Shown here in pieces: positions 40,599-49,538 of a stretch of DNA of 64,000 nt (within the stretch, counting starts at the first letter, position 1; the number at the start of each line of letters is the position of its first letter). A program made the position numbers and the translations under genes. This stretch comes from Streptomyces subrutilus (lineage in GTDB: Bacteria; Actinomycetota; Actinomycetes; Streptomycetales; Streptomycetaceae): contig NZ_CP023701.1 in NCBI RefSeq assembly GCF_008704535.1, forward strand, positions 6,552,001 to 6,616,000, written 5' to 3'. The notes under the pieces were generated by a model. That model had not been told where the DNA came from and searched no databases. It was given only the letters and a program-made list of their open reading frames with translations.

Positions 40599-41963
40599 TC
40601 AGGCCTGCTTGGACGCGGCGTAGTTGACCAGGAAGAGGGCCTCCGCCACCGACAGTCGCTCCAGCTCCTCCGGCGACACGCTCTCGTTCACCGCGTGGAT
40701 CTGCGCCTCGGGCTCGCTCAGGCCGATGAGCAGCATCTCCGCCTCCGGGTACAGCGACGTCAGCGTGTTGCACAGCGGGATCGAACCGCCCATGCCGCTG
40801 ATCTGCATCTCCTGGCCGGGGTAGGCCGCGGCCAGGGCCGCCGCCATCGAGGCGTACGCCGGGCTCGTGGTGTCGGCCTGGAACGGCTGGCCCTGGCCGA
40901 CCACCTCCAGCTCCAGCCGGGCCTGCCACGGGGTGTGCGCCACGATGTGCGCCTCCAGCAGCTTGATCGCCTCGGTGGTGTCCACGCCCGGCGGCACGCG
41001 CAGGCTGATCAGCGCGCCCGCGCTCGCGTGCACGGACGGCGTCGCGCCGACCACCGGCGGGCAGTCGATGCCGAGCACGGTGACCGCGGGGCGCGCCCAC
41101 AGCCGGTCCGCGACGCTGCCCTCGCCGATGAGGCCGACCCCGTCCAGCACCCGGGCGTCGGCCCGGAAGTCCTCCTCGGGGTACTGCAGGCCCTCCCACA
41201 CGGCGTCCGAGGCCAGCCCGTCCACCGTGGTCGAACCGTCCGCCGCGCGCAGCGAGTCGAGCACCCGGATCAGAGCGGCCAGCGCGTCGGGAGCGACACC
41301 GCCGAACATGCCGGAGTGCAGGTTGCCGCCCAGCGTGTCGATCTTCACCTTCAGCAGGGTCATCCCGCGCAGCGTCGCCGTCACCGTGGGCAGCCCCAGA
41401 CGGAAGTTGCCCGCGTCACCGATGACGATGGTGTCGGCGGTCAGCAGCTCGGGGTGGGCCTGCGCGTACTGCTGGAGGCCGCCGGTGCCCTGCTCCTCCG
41501 AGCCCTCGACGATCACCTTCACGGACACCGGCACCCCGCCGCCGGCCTTCAGGGCGCGCAGCGCCAGCAGGTGCATGATGAACCCGCCCTTGCAGTCGGC
41601 CGCGCCACGCCCGTACCAGCGGCCGTCGCGCTCGGTCAGCTCGAAGGCCGGGGAGATCCAGGCGGCGTCGTCCAGCGGCGGCTGCACGTCGTAGTGCGCG
41701 TAGAGCAGGACCGTCGGGGCGCCCTCGGGACCGGGGAGGAAGCCGTACACCGACTGGGTGCCGTCGGGGGTGTCGAGCAGCGCCACGTCCCGGAACCCCT
41801 CGACGCGCAGCGCGTCGGCCACCCAGTTGGCGGCGGCCTCGCTCTCGCTCTTGGGGAACTGCGCCCAGTCCGCCACCGACTGGAAGGCCACCAGCTCGGT
41901 CAGCTCCTGCTTGGCGCGGGGCATCAGCGAGGCGATGGTCTCGGCGATCGGATTCTGGGACAT
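40599..41963 (-). CDS. M20-family dipeptidase (ArgE/DapE/CNDP-like)
   Basis: A 454-residue zinc peptidase. Metal-binding residues: His90 and Asp92 in LLYAHYDVQP, Asp123 in YGRGAADCKGG, the catalytic Glu156 and metal Glu157 in VEGSEEQGTGG, and a C-terminal His in EAQIHAVNESV. A lid/dimerisation domain lies between (TLGGNLHSGMFGG). It hydrolyses dipeptides in the cytosol. AGGAG lies 8 nt before the ATG. Confidence 0.94.
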   Translation of the reverse strand: MSQNPIAETIASLMPRAKQELTELVAFQSVADWAQFPKSESEAAANWVADALRVEGFRDVALLDTPDGTQSVYGFLPGPEGAPTVLLYAHYDVQPPLDDAAWISPAFELTERDGRWYGRGAADCKGGFIMHLLALRALKAGGGVPVSVKVIVEGSEEQGTGGLQQYAQAHPELLTADTIVIGDAGNFRLGLPTVTATLRGMTLLKVKIDTLGGNLHSGMFGGVAPDALAALIRVLDSLRAADGSTTVDGLASDAVWEGLQYPEEDFRADARVLDGVGLIGEGSVADRLWARPAVTVLGIDCPPVVGATPSVHASAGALISLRVPPGVDTTEAIKLLEAHIVAHTPWQARLELEVVGQGQPFQADTTSPAYASMAAALAAAYPGQEMQISGMGGSIPLCNTLTSLYPEAEMLLIGLSEPEAQIHAVNESVSPEELERLSVAEALFLVNYAASKQA

Positions 41964-42144
41964 GGGCACGCTCCTCTTGGGTGCGACGTTGTGCTCGGTG
42001 TACGCCGCCCGCATCCGCGGGGTGCGCGTATGCCGGGTACGGCGGAAGACAGTCCCGATCCTCGCACAGCAGGGCGAGGCCGAGTCGCGCCGTAGGATTT
42101 CCCCGGCATCGGAGCAACCGGGTGATCAGGAGCAGCAGCACATC

Positions 42145-43590
42145 GTGAGCAGCGACGACGACGTACGCGACGCAGGCCCAGAGGCGAGCGCCAGCGCAGG
42201 CGCGGACGAACGCGCGGACGAACGCGCGGGCGGGGGCGCGGGCGAGGGCGACGGCGCGCCCGAGGACACGGGCGCGGACACCGCGGGCACACCGGACGCG
42301 GACGCCGCGGACCCGGGCGCGGAGCAGGGGGAGCGGACCGAGCGGGGAGCGGGCGACACAGCGGCCGGCGACGCCGGCGGGACCGCGGAGGTGTGGGACG
42401 TGGTCGTGGTCGGCGCGGGCCCGGCCGGGTCCTCGGCCGCGTACGCGGCGGCGACGGCCGGGCGGCGCGTCCTGCTGCTGGAGAAGGCCGAACTGCCCCG
42501 CTACAAGACGTGCGGCGGCGGCATCATCGGGCCCTCGCGCGACGCCCTGCCGCCGGGCTTCGTCCTGCCCCTCCAGGACCGCATCCACGCGGTCACCTTC
42601 TCGATGAACGGGAAGCTGGCCCGGACCAGGCGTGCGAAGCAGATGCTCTTCGGCCTGGTCAACCGGCCGGAGTTCGACGCCGGACTCGTGGCGGAGGCGG
42701 AGAAGGCCGGTGCGACCGTCCGTACGGGCACCGCCGTGACCCGCGTCGAACAGCACGGGACGGCCGTGCCCGACCGGCGCACCGTCGCCGTGGTGCTCGC
42801 GGACGGGGAGACCGTCCTGGCGCGCGCGGTCGTCGGGGCGGACGGCAGCGCGAGCCGGATCGGTGCGCACGTCGGCGTCGAGATGGCCCAGGTGGACCTC
42901 GGTCTGGAGGCGGAGATCCCGGTCCCGCAGACGGTCGCCGACGACTGGAAGGGCCGGGTCCTCATCGACTGGGGTCCGCTGCCCGGCAGTTACGGGTGGG
43001 TCTTCCCCAAGGGCGACACGCTCACCGTCGGTGTCATCTCGGCGAAGGGCGAGGGGGCGGCGACCAAGCGGTACCTGGACGACTTCATCGCCCGGCTCGG
43101 GTTGGCCGGCTTCGAACCGGCCGTCTCCTCCGGGCACCTGACCCGCTGCCGGACCCCCGAGTCGCCGCTGTCGCGCGGCCGGGTGCTGGTGGCGGGCGAC
43201 GCGGCGGGGCTGCTGGAGCCGTGGACGCGCGAGGGCATCTCCTTCGCCCTGCGGTCCGGGCGGCTGGCGGGGGAGTGGGCGGTCAAGATCTCCGAGGCGC
43301 AGGACGCCGTGGACGCGCGCCGCCAGGCCCTCAACTACGCCTTCGCGGTGAAGGCCGGTCTGGGCGTGGAGATGGGCATCGGTCGCCGGATGCTGACCCT
43401 CTTCGAGTCGAGGCCGGGTCTGCTGCACGCGGCGATCACCGGGCTGCGGCCGGCGTGGCGGGCGTTCGCCCGGATCACGCGGGGCTCGACGAACCTGACC
43501 GACCTCGTACGGACCTCGCCGGTGGCCCGCAAGGCGCTGCACGTGCTGGACGCCCGACAGTCGGCGGCCCGCGACCGCGACGCCTCGTAG
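42145..43590 (+). CDS. Geranylgeranyl reductase family flavoprotein
   Basis: A 481-residue FAD-dependent oxidoreductase that reduces prenyl double bonds or related substrates. The FAD motif VVVVGAGPAGSSAAYAAATAGRRVLLLEK starts at about residue 87 (GxGxxG 90-95), YKTCGGGIIGPS follows, and RVLVAGDAAGLLEPWTREGISFALRSGRLAGEW closes the FAD site. The first ~80 residues are an acidic Asp/Glu/Gly/Ala stretch absent from most relatives and probably disordered; the real start could be later. The GTG has AGGAG 12 nt away, longer than ideal. In Streptomyces this family may act on menaquinone or polyprenyl side chains. Confidence 0.9.
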   Translation: MSSDDDVRDAGPEASASAGADERADERAGGGAGEGDGAPEDTGADTAGTPDADAADPGAEQGERTERGAGDTAAGDAGGTAEVWDVVVVGAGPAGSSAAYAAATAGRRVLLLEKAELPRYKTCGGGIIGPSRDALPPGFVLPLQDRIHAVTFSMNGKLARTRRAKQMLFGLVNRPEFDAGLVAEAEKAGATVRTGTAVTRVEQHGTAVPDRRTVAVVLADGETVLARAVVGADGSASRIGAHVGVEMAQVDLGLEAEIPVPQTVADDWKGRVLIDWGPLPGSYGWVFPKGDTLTVGVISAKGEGAATKRYLDDFIARLGLAGFEPAVSSGHLTRCRTPESPLSRGRVLVAGDAAGLLEPWTREGISFALRSGRLAGEWAVKISEAQDAVDARRQALNYAFAVKAGLGVEMGIGRRMLTLFESRPGLLHAAITGLRPAWRAFARITRGSTNLTDLVRTSPVARKALHVLDARQSAARDRDAS

Positions 43591-43634
43591 ACCCGCCCGG
43601 CCGCCCTGCCGCCCGGCCGGGAGGGAGGGCGCCG

Positions 43635-43690
43635 GCGCGGGAGCCGCTGTCGCAACCCTCTCCAGAGGGTTGCGACAGCGGCTCCCGCGC
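43635..43690 (+). terminator. 56-bp perfect palindrome, very strong terminator
   Basis: 27-bp perfect arms, GCGCGGGAGCCGCTGTCGCA... paired with its exact complement, with only CC at the centre. It lies 45 bp after the geranylgeranyl-reductase-family gene. Confidence 0.85.
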
Positions 43691-43867
43691 GTCCGCGTCC
43701 GTGTGTGGTCCGCCGGGGCCACCGCGGTCATCGGCTGAACGCCGGGCCGGCGGCTCGTACGCCCCGGGTGGTCCTCCGGGAGCGGCCGTGGTCCGACACC
43801 GGGTACGGGGTACCCCCGTACGTGTGCGGATCGACCGTGATCCGCCGCATCCGGCCGGGCGTACGGC

Positions 43868-44374
43868 GCGGACGGAGCGTTCGGCCGTCCCGTCGGCGCC
43901 GCCGCCGAAGAGGCCGACGTCCGCGCTCTCGCCGCCGGCGCCCCGCCCCGCGCCCGCCGGGCCGCGGTCTGCTGGGCCGTACGGGCCCGGGCCCGGCGCA
44001 CCCGCACGGGTACGCGCTCATCCACGGTTCCCCGTGCCCGGTTACCGCGCCCCGCAGGACACCGTCGGCCCCGCCTCCCGGGTCGCCGCGCCCTCATCGG
44101 CATCGTCCCGCCGCCCACCGGGGCCGCGGTCTCGCCGTCCCGCCCCTGCCGGCCGCGCTCCGCCCCGAAGCCGAGCGGATGGCGGACGACCTCGCCGCGG
44201 GGCTGCCCCCCGCCGTCACCGCCGCGACGCTCGTCGCCGCCCGGGCGAAGGTGGTCGGGCCTGGTCCCCGCCGAGCTGTTCGGCCGGTTCGACCGCGTCG
44301 TCGAGGACCGCGCCGCCTTCTTCGCGCACGCCGCCCAGCGACCGGCCCACGGGGTGGGGCTGCCGGCCGTATGA
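43868..44374 (+). pseudogene. TetR-family regulator, decayed C-terminal part
   Basis: Fragments in three frames line up in order as one TetR/WHG-type C-terminal domain: AAAEEADVRALAAGAPPRAR, GYALIHGSP, GYRAPQDTVGPASRVAAP, then LAVPPLPAALRPEAERMADD, LAAGLPPAVTAATLVAARAK and finally LVPAELFGRFDRVVEDRAAF, FAHAAQRPAHGVGLPAV with a stop at 44374. Shifts fall near 44027, 44090 and 44262. The N-terminal HTH is not found upstream. Nothing else is supported in 43691-44524 apart from the promoter of the next gene. Confidence 0.75.
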
Positions 44375-44524
44375 GCGGGCTGCGCGGTCCGTTCACATGA
44401 CAAGGCGACCGTTCGCTTGTCTGTTCGTCGGACCAATGCGCGCGGTTCGGCCGTGGGCGAAGAGCCGCCCGTCTAGTGTTCCTCGGGTCGCCCCACAGCC
44501 CCCGCCGCCGCCGGAGGAACCGTC

Positions 44525-45526
44525 ATGCCCCGCGCCGTGAAGGCCCTCTGCGCCGTGCTGGTCACCCTCCTGCTCGCCGCGCCGGCCCCCGCGGACACGG
44601 CGTCGGCGCGGGGCTCCGACCCGGGGCGCCGGACGGAGCCGATGACGGCGGAGGGGGGAGGGGCGCCCGCGCCCGCCGTGCCGCCCGCGCCGGCGCCCAC
44701 GGAGCCGCCCCGCCCCCGCGGCCCCGGCGTGCGGGGCCTGGAGATCGCGGTTCCGGCGTACGTCTGGGCGAACGACGCCATGCTGACCGACCTCACCGCC
44801 ACCGCCCCCGCCCCCTCCGTGGTGGTCCTCAACCCGGGCAACGGCGACGCCCCGTTCGACGCCCGCTGGCGGTCCCGCGCCGACGCGCTGCGCGGTGCGA
44901 CCACCGCCACCGGCGAGAAGACCAAGGTGCTCGGGTACGTGCACACCGACCACGGCAACCGCGACCTCGCCGCCGTCAAGGCCTCGGTGGACAACTACCT
45001 GAAGACGCCCGACGGCCGCCTCCACGTCGACGGCATCTTCTTCGACGTCGTCAGCCGCGAGTGCGGTCCGGACAACGCCACCCGCGACCACTACGCGGAA
45101 CTGCGCCGCTACGTCGAGGACTCCATGCAGGCCGTCGACCCGGCCGCCCCCGACCTCGTCGTCGACAACCCCGGTACGGCCATCGCCGACTGCTACCTGG
45201 AGCCGGGCCACCGCACCGCGGACGTGTTCGTGACCTTCGAGGACACCTACGCCGCCTACACGGGCGCCGGCTGGCTCGGCGGCAACGTCTTCGACCCTCT
45301 CACCGGCTACCGCGCCGGCACCGAACTCGACCCGACCGGTACGGCCTTCTGGCACCTGGTCCACGGCGTTCCGGACGCCGCGGCCATGCGGGCCGCCCTC
45401 CGCACGGCCTTCGAACGCGGCGCGGGCTACGCGTACGCGACGTCCGCGACCATGCCCAACCCGTGGAACACGGGACCGGCATGGGAGCACCGCGCCCAGA
45501 CCGGGTACGCCGCCACTCTCGGCTGA
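44525..45526 (+). CDS. Secreted spherulin-4 family protein
   Basis: A 333-residue exported protein. Signal peptide: MPRAVKALCAVLVTLLLAAPAPADTASA, cleaved near 24-29; a Pro/Ala-rich linker to about 70; then the spherulin-4 TIM-barrel-like domain (EIAVPAYVWANDAMLTDL, SVVVLNPGNGDAP, KVLGYVHTDHGNRDLAAVKA, VDGIFFDVVSREC). Relatives include Sph3-type glycoside hydrolases that cut galactosamine-containing exopolysaccharides, so a carbohydrate-active role is likely. GGAGGAACC precedes the ATG. Confidence 0.9.
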   Translation: MPRAVKALCAVLVTLLLAAPAPADTASARGSDPGRRTEPMTAEGGGAPAPAVPPAPAPTEPPRPRGPGVRGLEIAVPAYVWANDAMLTDLTATAPAPSVVVLNPGNGDAPFDARWRSRADALRGATTATGEKTKVLGYVHTDHGNRDLAAVKASVDNYLKTPDGRLHVDGIFFDVVSRECGPDNATRDHYAELRRYVEDSMQAVDPAAPDLVVDNPGTAIADCYLEPGHRTADVFVTFEDTYAAYTGAGWLGGNVFDPLTGYRAGTELDPTGTAFWHLVHGVPDAAAMRAALRTAFERGAGYAYATSATMPNPWNTGPAWEHRAQTGYAATLG

Positions 45527-45574
45527 GGCGCGGGCCGCAGGCCGTCCCGACCCCGCCGGGAGTGTCCCGCGTCC

Positions 45575-45826
45575 CTACAGGCCGTCGTTCTCCGGGCGCC
45601 GCGCGAAGCGCCACAGGACGTGTGCGATCCGCAGGACGAAGACGGCCGCCGCCACGATCCCGCCCGCCACCGTCAGGGCCCGGTGCGCGGCGGGCGGCAG
45701 GGAGAACGCCGGCGCGGCGCCGTACACCGCCACGAACGACAGGCCGGCCGCCAGGCAGGCGCTGACGAAGGCGTAGCCGATCTCGACCGTGATCGCGTCC
45801 CGGTCCGCCTGCGTCCGTCGCCCCAT
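45575..45826 (-). CDS. Small two-helix membrane protein (DUF6332-like)
   Basis: An 83-residue protein starting MGRRTQADRDAITVEIGYAF, with two hydrophobic segments (about 15-35 and 44-66) and a basic tail HVLWRFARRPEND. This matches my memory of DUF6332 proteins from Streptomyces; function unknown. The ATG lacks a ribosome site, so a leaderless message or other start is possible. It converges with spherulin-4, 48 bp apart. Confidence 0.65.
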   Translation of the reverse strand: MGRRTQADRDAITVEIGYAFVSACLAAGLSFVAVYGAAPAFSLPPAAHRALTVAGGIVAAAVFVLRIAHVLWRFARRPENDGL

Positions 45827-45906
45827 GCGGCCAGTGTCACAGCGCGCACGCACCGTCACAAGAACGCCCGCCCCGCGTGCCCGGATCCCGTCCGCCCCGC
45901 CCGCGC

Positions 45907-46650
45907 TCAGATCGCGGCCGTCTCGTTCCACAGCCGGGCCAGCGCCGGGTCACCGCTCACCCCGAGGCCGGTGAGCGGCAGCCGGTTCCACAGCGCCGCG
46001 TACAGCCAGGCCGCCCCGCCCGTCACCTCGCAGTCGACCCGCTCGTCCGTGGCGCCGCGCACGGTGCGGGCCGGCTCGCGCGACAGCCGTACGGTCCACA
46101 CCGCACCCGTGTCGGCGGCCCGTAGCCGCAGCACCCGCGGCTCCCGCGTCCGCACCCGGCTGCGCGGCCCCGCGTGGAAAACGGTCAGCAGCTCGTCCAC
46201 CCCGTCCTCGGCGAACTCCGGCGCCACCTCGGCGAAGGCCGTGCCCAGGGCCGTTTCCGCGTCCATCCGGTGCACGGCGGTCTCGTGGGCCTGGCGCCGC
46301 GCCCAGAAGGCCAGCGGCGAGGGCGGGGCCGTCGGGAGGAACGTCCAGCACCGCCCGTCGACCGGCGCCTGCGCCAGTGTCCGGACCAGGGCCTCGTGCC
46401 CTTCCCGGAACCAGCCGGACAGCTCCGCCCCCGTCAGCTCCGGCGCCGCCGGGAACGGCGGCCGCTCCCCGAGCCCCTCCCGGACGACGCCGGCCGCCCA
46501 GCGGTGCACCGACCCGGTGTGCCGCAGCAGGTCGGCGATCCGCCAGCCGGGACAGCCGGGCACGGCCGCGTCCGTACCGGCCCGCTCCGCGCTGTCGGCC
46601 AGGAGCCGGCCCTCTCGCTCCAGGGTCTCCACGTACGTGCTGATCTCCAT
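45907..46650 (-). CDS. Maleylpyruvate isomerase family mycothiol-dependent enzyme
   Basis: A 247-residue DinB-like/MDMPI_N protein. The N-terminal domain has the usual VPGCPGWRIADLLRHTGSVHRWAA (about 30-53), with His40-type metal ligands, and RRQAHETAVHRMDAE (HExxxHxxD, a typical metal motif). The C-terminal MDMPI_C domain ends in ALWNRLPLTGLGVSGD. Family members use mycothiol, the actinobacterial thiol; the substrate is unknown. It is divergent from alkB with 37 bp between starts. Confidence 0.88.
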   Translation of the reverse strand: MEISTYVETLEREGRLLADSAERAGTDAAVPGCPGWRIADLLRHTGSVHRWAAGVVREGLGERPPFPAAPELTGAELSGWFREGHEALVRTLAQAPVDGRCWTFLPTAPPSPLAFWARRQAHETAVHRMDAETALGTAFAEVAPEFAEDGVDELLTVFHAGPRSRVRTREPRVLRLRAADTGAVWTVRLSREPARTVRGATDERVDCEVTGGAAWLYAALWNRLPLTGLGVSGDPALARLWNETAAI

Positions 46651-46687
46651 GCGGGCGAGTCTTCCAGGACCCGGCGACAATGGGGGC

Positions 46688-47341
46688 ATGGACGGCGAAC
46701 TCTTCCCGCGCGAGCGGACCTTGATCGCCCCCGGAGCCGTGCACCTGCCGGACTGGCTGGAGCCCGCGCGCCAGCGCGAGCTGCTGGACGCGGCCCGCGT
46801 CTGGGCCCGCCCGCCGGCCGGCCTGCGCACCGTCCGCACGCCCGGAGGCGGGACGATGACCGCCCGGCAGGTGTGCCTGGGGCTGCACTGGTACCCGTAC
46901 GCGTACGCCCGTACGGCCGTGGACGGCGACGGGGCGCCGGTCAAGCCGATGCCGAGCCGGCTGGCCGAGCTGGGACGGGAGGCGGTGGCCGCCGCGTACG
47001 GAGCGCCCCTCGCGGACGGCGTGGAGTACGACATCGCCCTGGTCAACTTCTACGGCGGGGACTCCCGCATGGGCATGCACCGCGACGCCGAGGAGCGCTC
47101 CGGGGCGCCGGTGGTCTCCCTGAGCCTCGGGGACGCCTGCGTCTTCCGGTTCGGGAACACCGCGAACCGCGGTCGTCCGTACCGCGACGTCGAGCTGCGC
47201 AGCGGTGATCTGTTCGTTTTCGGCGAGGCGAGCCGACTGGCCTACCACGGGGTGCCGAAGGTCCTGCCGGGCACGGGCCCGCAAGGGCTCGGGCTCACCG
47301 GGCGGCTCAACATCACGCTGCGGGTGGGCGGCCTGCCGTGA
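46688..47341 (+). CDS. alkB: Alpha-ketoglutarate-dependent dioxygenase AlkB
   Basis: A 217-residue Fe(II)/2-oxoglutarate dioxygenase that repairs alkylated bases by oxidative dealkylation. Iron ligands: His131 and Asp133 (MHRDAEE) and His187 (AYHGVP). 2-oxoglutarate-binding arginines lie in RLNITLR (206-212). NFYGGDSRMGMH is the typical upstream motif. The ribosome site is only a G-run. Its start is 37 bp from the divergent mycothiol-dependent enzyme, so a common stress signal could control both. Confidence 0.94.
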   Translation: MDGELFPRERTLIAPGAVHLPDWLEPARQRELLDAARVWARPPAGLRTVRTPGGGTMTARQVCLGLHWYPYAYARTAVDGDGAPVKPMPSRLAELGREAVAAAYGAPLADGVEYDIALVNFYGGDSRMGMHRDAEERSGAPVVSLSLGDACVFRFGNTANRGRPYRDVELRSGDLFVFGEASRLAYHGVPKVLPGTGPQGLGLTGRLNITLRVGGLP

Positions 47342-47385
47342 TCACCGGGCGTCCGGCACCCTCCGATCATGCGAGGATCGCTGTC

Positions 47386-48639
47386 ATGAACGGCAACGGG
47401 GCCCCGCCGCGGGTGGGGGACGTGACCACGGTGTCCACGCGGACCAGGCTGGAGCGGGGCCGCGGCGCGCTCGGCCCCGCGCTGGAGCTCGTCCACACCG
47501 GCCGCGCACCGACCCGGGCCGTGCTGACCGCCGAGCTCGGAGTCACCCGGGCCACCGCCGGAGCCGTCGCCGCAGAGCTGGAGGCGCTCGGACTGATCCG
47601 CGTCGACTCACGCCCCGGCGGCGCGGGCGGGACCCAGGGCCGCCCCTCGCACCGGCTGTCCGTGGCCGAGGACGGGCCGGTGGCGCTGGCCGCGCAGGTC
47701 CACCCCGACGGCTTCCGGGCCGCCCTGGTCGGCCTCGGCGGGCGGATCGTGGCCACCGCACCGGGCAAGGTCACCGTCTCCGCCGACCCGGCCCAGGTGC
47801 TCCGCGCCGTGGTGGAGGCCGGAGCGGAGCTGCTCGCGCAGACCGGCCGCCGGTGCGTGGGCGCGGGGCTCGCGGTCCCCTCGGCGGTGGCCGAGCCGGA
47901 GGGCACCGCCCTCAACCCCCTGCACCTGGCCTGGCCGGCCGGATCTCCCGTACGGGACGTCTTCGCGCAGTGCGTGAAGGCCGCCGGGATCGACGGCCCG
48001 GCCCTGACCGGCAACGACGTCAACCTCGCGGCGCTGGCCGAGCACCGCCACGGCGCCGGCCGCAGCGCCCAGCACCTGCTGTGCGTCGCCACCGGGCACC
48101 GCGGGGTCGGCGGGGCGCTGGTGCTGGACGGCCGCCTGCACAGCGGGAGTTCGGGCCTTGCCCTGGAGGTGGGCCACCTGACCGTGAACCCGGAGGGACG
48201 GGCCTGCCACTGCGGCGGCCGCGGCTGCCTGGACGTCGAGGCGGACCCGCTGGCCTTCCTCACCGCGGCGGGCCGCACCCCGGGACCCGAGGTGTCGCTC
48301 CTCGCGCAGGCCCGCGACCTGCTGCGCGGGGAGTACGCGGAGCCGGCGGTACGGGCGGCGGCCGAGGAGCTCATCGACCGGCTCGGGCTGGGCCTGGCGG
48401 GGCTGGTGAACATCCTGAACCCGGACCGCATCATCCTGGGCGGACTCCACCGCGAACTGCTGCACGCCGACCCCGAGCGGCTGCGCGCGGTCGTCGCGGA
48501 CCGCAGCCTGTGGGGGCGCAGCGGCGGCGTGCCGATCCTGCCGTGCACCCTCGACCACAACAGCCTGGTGGGCGCGGCGGAGCTGGCCTGGCAGCCGGTC
48601 CTGGACGACCCCCTCGGCGCCCTGGGCGCGGCGGCCTAG
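47386..48639 (+). CDS. ROK-family transcriptional regulator
   Basis: A 417-residue ROK regulator. An N-terminal winged helix (LELVHTGRAPTRAVLTAELGVTRATAGAVAAELEALGLI) is followed by a sugar-kinase-like ROK domain with GNDVNLAALAEHRHG, GVGGALVLDGRLHSGSSGLALEVGHLTVNPEGRACHCGGRGCLDVEA, where the CxCGxxGC cysteines and a His bind zinc. It probably represses sugar genes elsewhere. ATG 47386 has GAGGA 8 nt upstream; a GTG at 47338 overlapping alkB's stop is a less likely start. Confidence 0.93.
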   Translation: MNGNGAPPRVGDVTTVSTRTRLERGRGALGPALELVHTGRAPTRAVLTAELGVTRATAGAVAAELEALGLIRVDSRPGGAGGTQGRPSHRLSVAEDGPVALAAQVHPDGFRAALVGLGGRIVATAPGKVTVSADPAQVLRAVVEAGAELLAQTGRRCVGAGLAVPSAVAEPEGTALNPLHLAWPAGSPVRDVFAQCVKAAGIDGPALTGNDVNLAALAEHRHGAGRSAQHLLCVATGHRGVGGALVLDGRLHSGSSGLALEVGHLTVNPEGRACHCGGRGCLDVEADPLAFLTAAGRTPGPEVSLLAQARDLLRGEYAEPAVRAAAEELIDRLGLGLAGLVNILNPDRIILGGLHRELLHADPERLRAVVADRSLWGRSGGVPILPCTLDHNSLVGAAELAWQPVLDDPLGALGAAA

Positions 48640-48712
48640 AACGGCCGGCCGATGGCTGCCGCGGTGGTCCGCGCCCGTCAGTCGCCGTTCCATCCCCGCC
48701 CCTGGCCCGGCG

Positions 48713-48728
48713 GTCCCCGGCCGGGGAC
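48713..48728. terminator. Short palindrome between convergent genes
   Basis: GTCCCCGGCCGGGGAC is a perfect 16-bp palindrome without a loop, in the 142-bp gap between the convergent ROK and HATPase genes. It could act as a weak bidirectional terminator. Confidence 0.4.
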
Positions 48729-48781
48729 AGCGGATCGGTGTCGCGGCCGGGGGAGCGGATCGGGCGTCGGGCCCGGTGGCG

Positions 48782-49330
48782 TCAGACGGGCCCGGTGCCG
48801 GCCGAGGCCGCCATCGGCAGAGGCGCCGCGACGGCTCCCGGGTCCATGGCGACGAGCGCCGCCCGGGCCGCGTCCCGTACCGGTTCGGCGGCGATCCGCA
48901 CCGGTCGCGCGGGCACCGCCGGGCCGGGGGCCGCCCGCAGGGAGAACCACACCGCCTTGCCCCGGCCGTCCGCCTGCTCGCGCACGCCCCAGGCCTCGCT
49001 GAGCGCCGCCACCAGCGCCAGGCCGCGCCCGCCGGTCTCCAGGGCCTCCGCCCGGGCCTCCCGGAGCACCGGGAGCCGCGGATCACCGTCGATCACCGAC
49101 ACGGTCAGGCGCCCCAGGCGGAGCTCGATCTCGACCGTGCAGGTCTTGTGGGGCTGCGCGTGGCGGTGGACGTTGCTGAGCAGTTCCGTCACGCCGAGCG
49201 CGGCCCGGTCGATGAGCGGATCGAGCTGCCAGTGGCGCAACTGTGCAGAAACGATTCTGCGGATCTGGCCGATCCGGCACGGCAAGGCCTGCAGTTCGAC
49301 GACGCAGTGCCTGCGGGAATGACTGATCAC
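48782..49330 (-). CDS. HATPase-type regulatory ATP-binding protein (RsbW-like)
   Basis: A 182-residue single-domain GHKL ATPase of the anti-sigma-factor/serine kinase type abundant in Streptomyces. N-box: LGVTELLSNVHRHAQ; middle: VSVIDGDPRLP; G-box: LETGGRGLALVAALSEAWGV. The C-terminal ~50 residues are Ala/Pro-rich. The GTG at 49330 has GGGGAG 8 nt before it. It may bind a sigma factor or anti-anti-sigma factor, none of which is adjacent. It is divergent from the cysteine synthase-like gene. Confidence 0.9.
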   Translation of the reverse strand: MISHSRRHCVVELQALPCRIGQIRRIVSAQLRHWQLDPLIDRAALGVTELLSNVHRHAQPHKTCTVEIELRLGRLTVSVIDGDPRLPVLREARAEALETGGRGLALVAALSEAWGVREQADGRGKAVWFSLRAAPGPAVPARPVRIAAEPVRDAARAALVAMDPGAVAAPLPMAASAGTGPV

Positions 49331-49538
49331 GGCTGCGACTCCCCGACATGAGTGATACGGGTGCTGCACCCTCGGTAATGCTCCACCAGGGTCACTCACG
49401 GTGCGCCGCACTGCAACCGAACGCGATCGAAAGCGATGTGCATGGATACCCAAAGTGACCGTTTGTGCAGGTGGGGGAGGTAGATTGCGAAAACGGGGGG
49501 TGAGACGACCCGCGCACACGCACGAAGGAGCACGGCGC

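Noticed and set aside
41416..44436. 1006-codon minus-strand open frame opposite the flavoprotein gene
   Set aside because: Arg/Gly/Ala-rich, no domain, antisense to a well-supported gene; a GC-driven shadow.
45620..47341. 573-residue form of AlkB
   Set aside because: The extra N-terminus is antisense to the mycothiol-dependent enzyme gene; AlkB family length fits the start at 46688.
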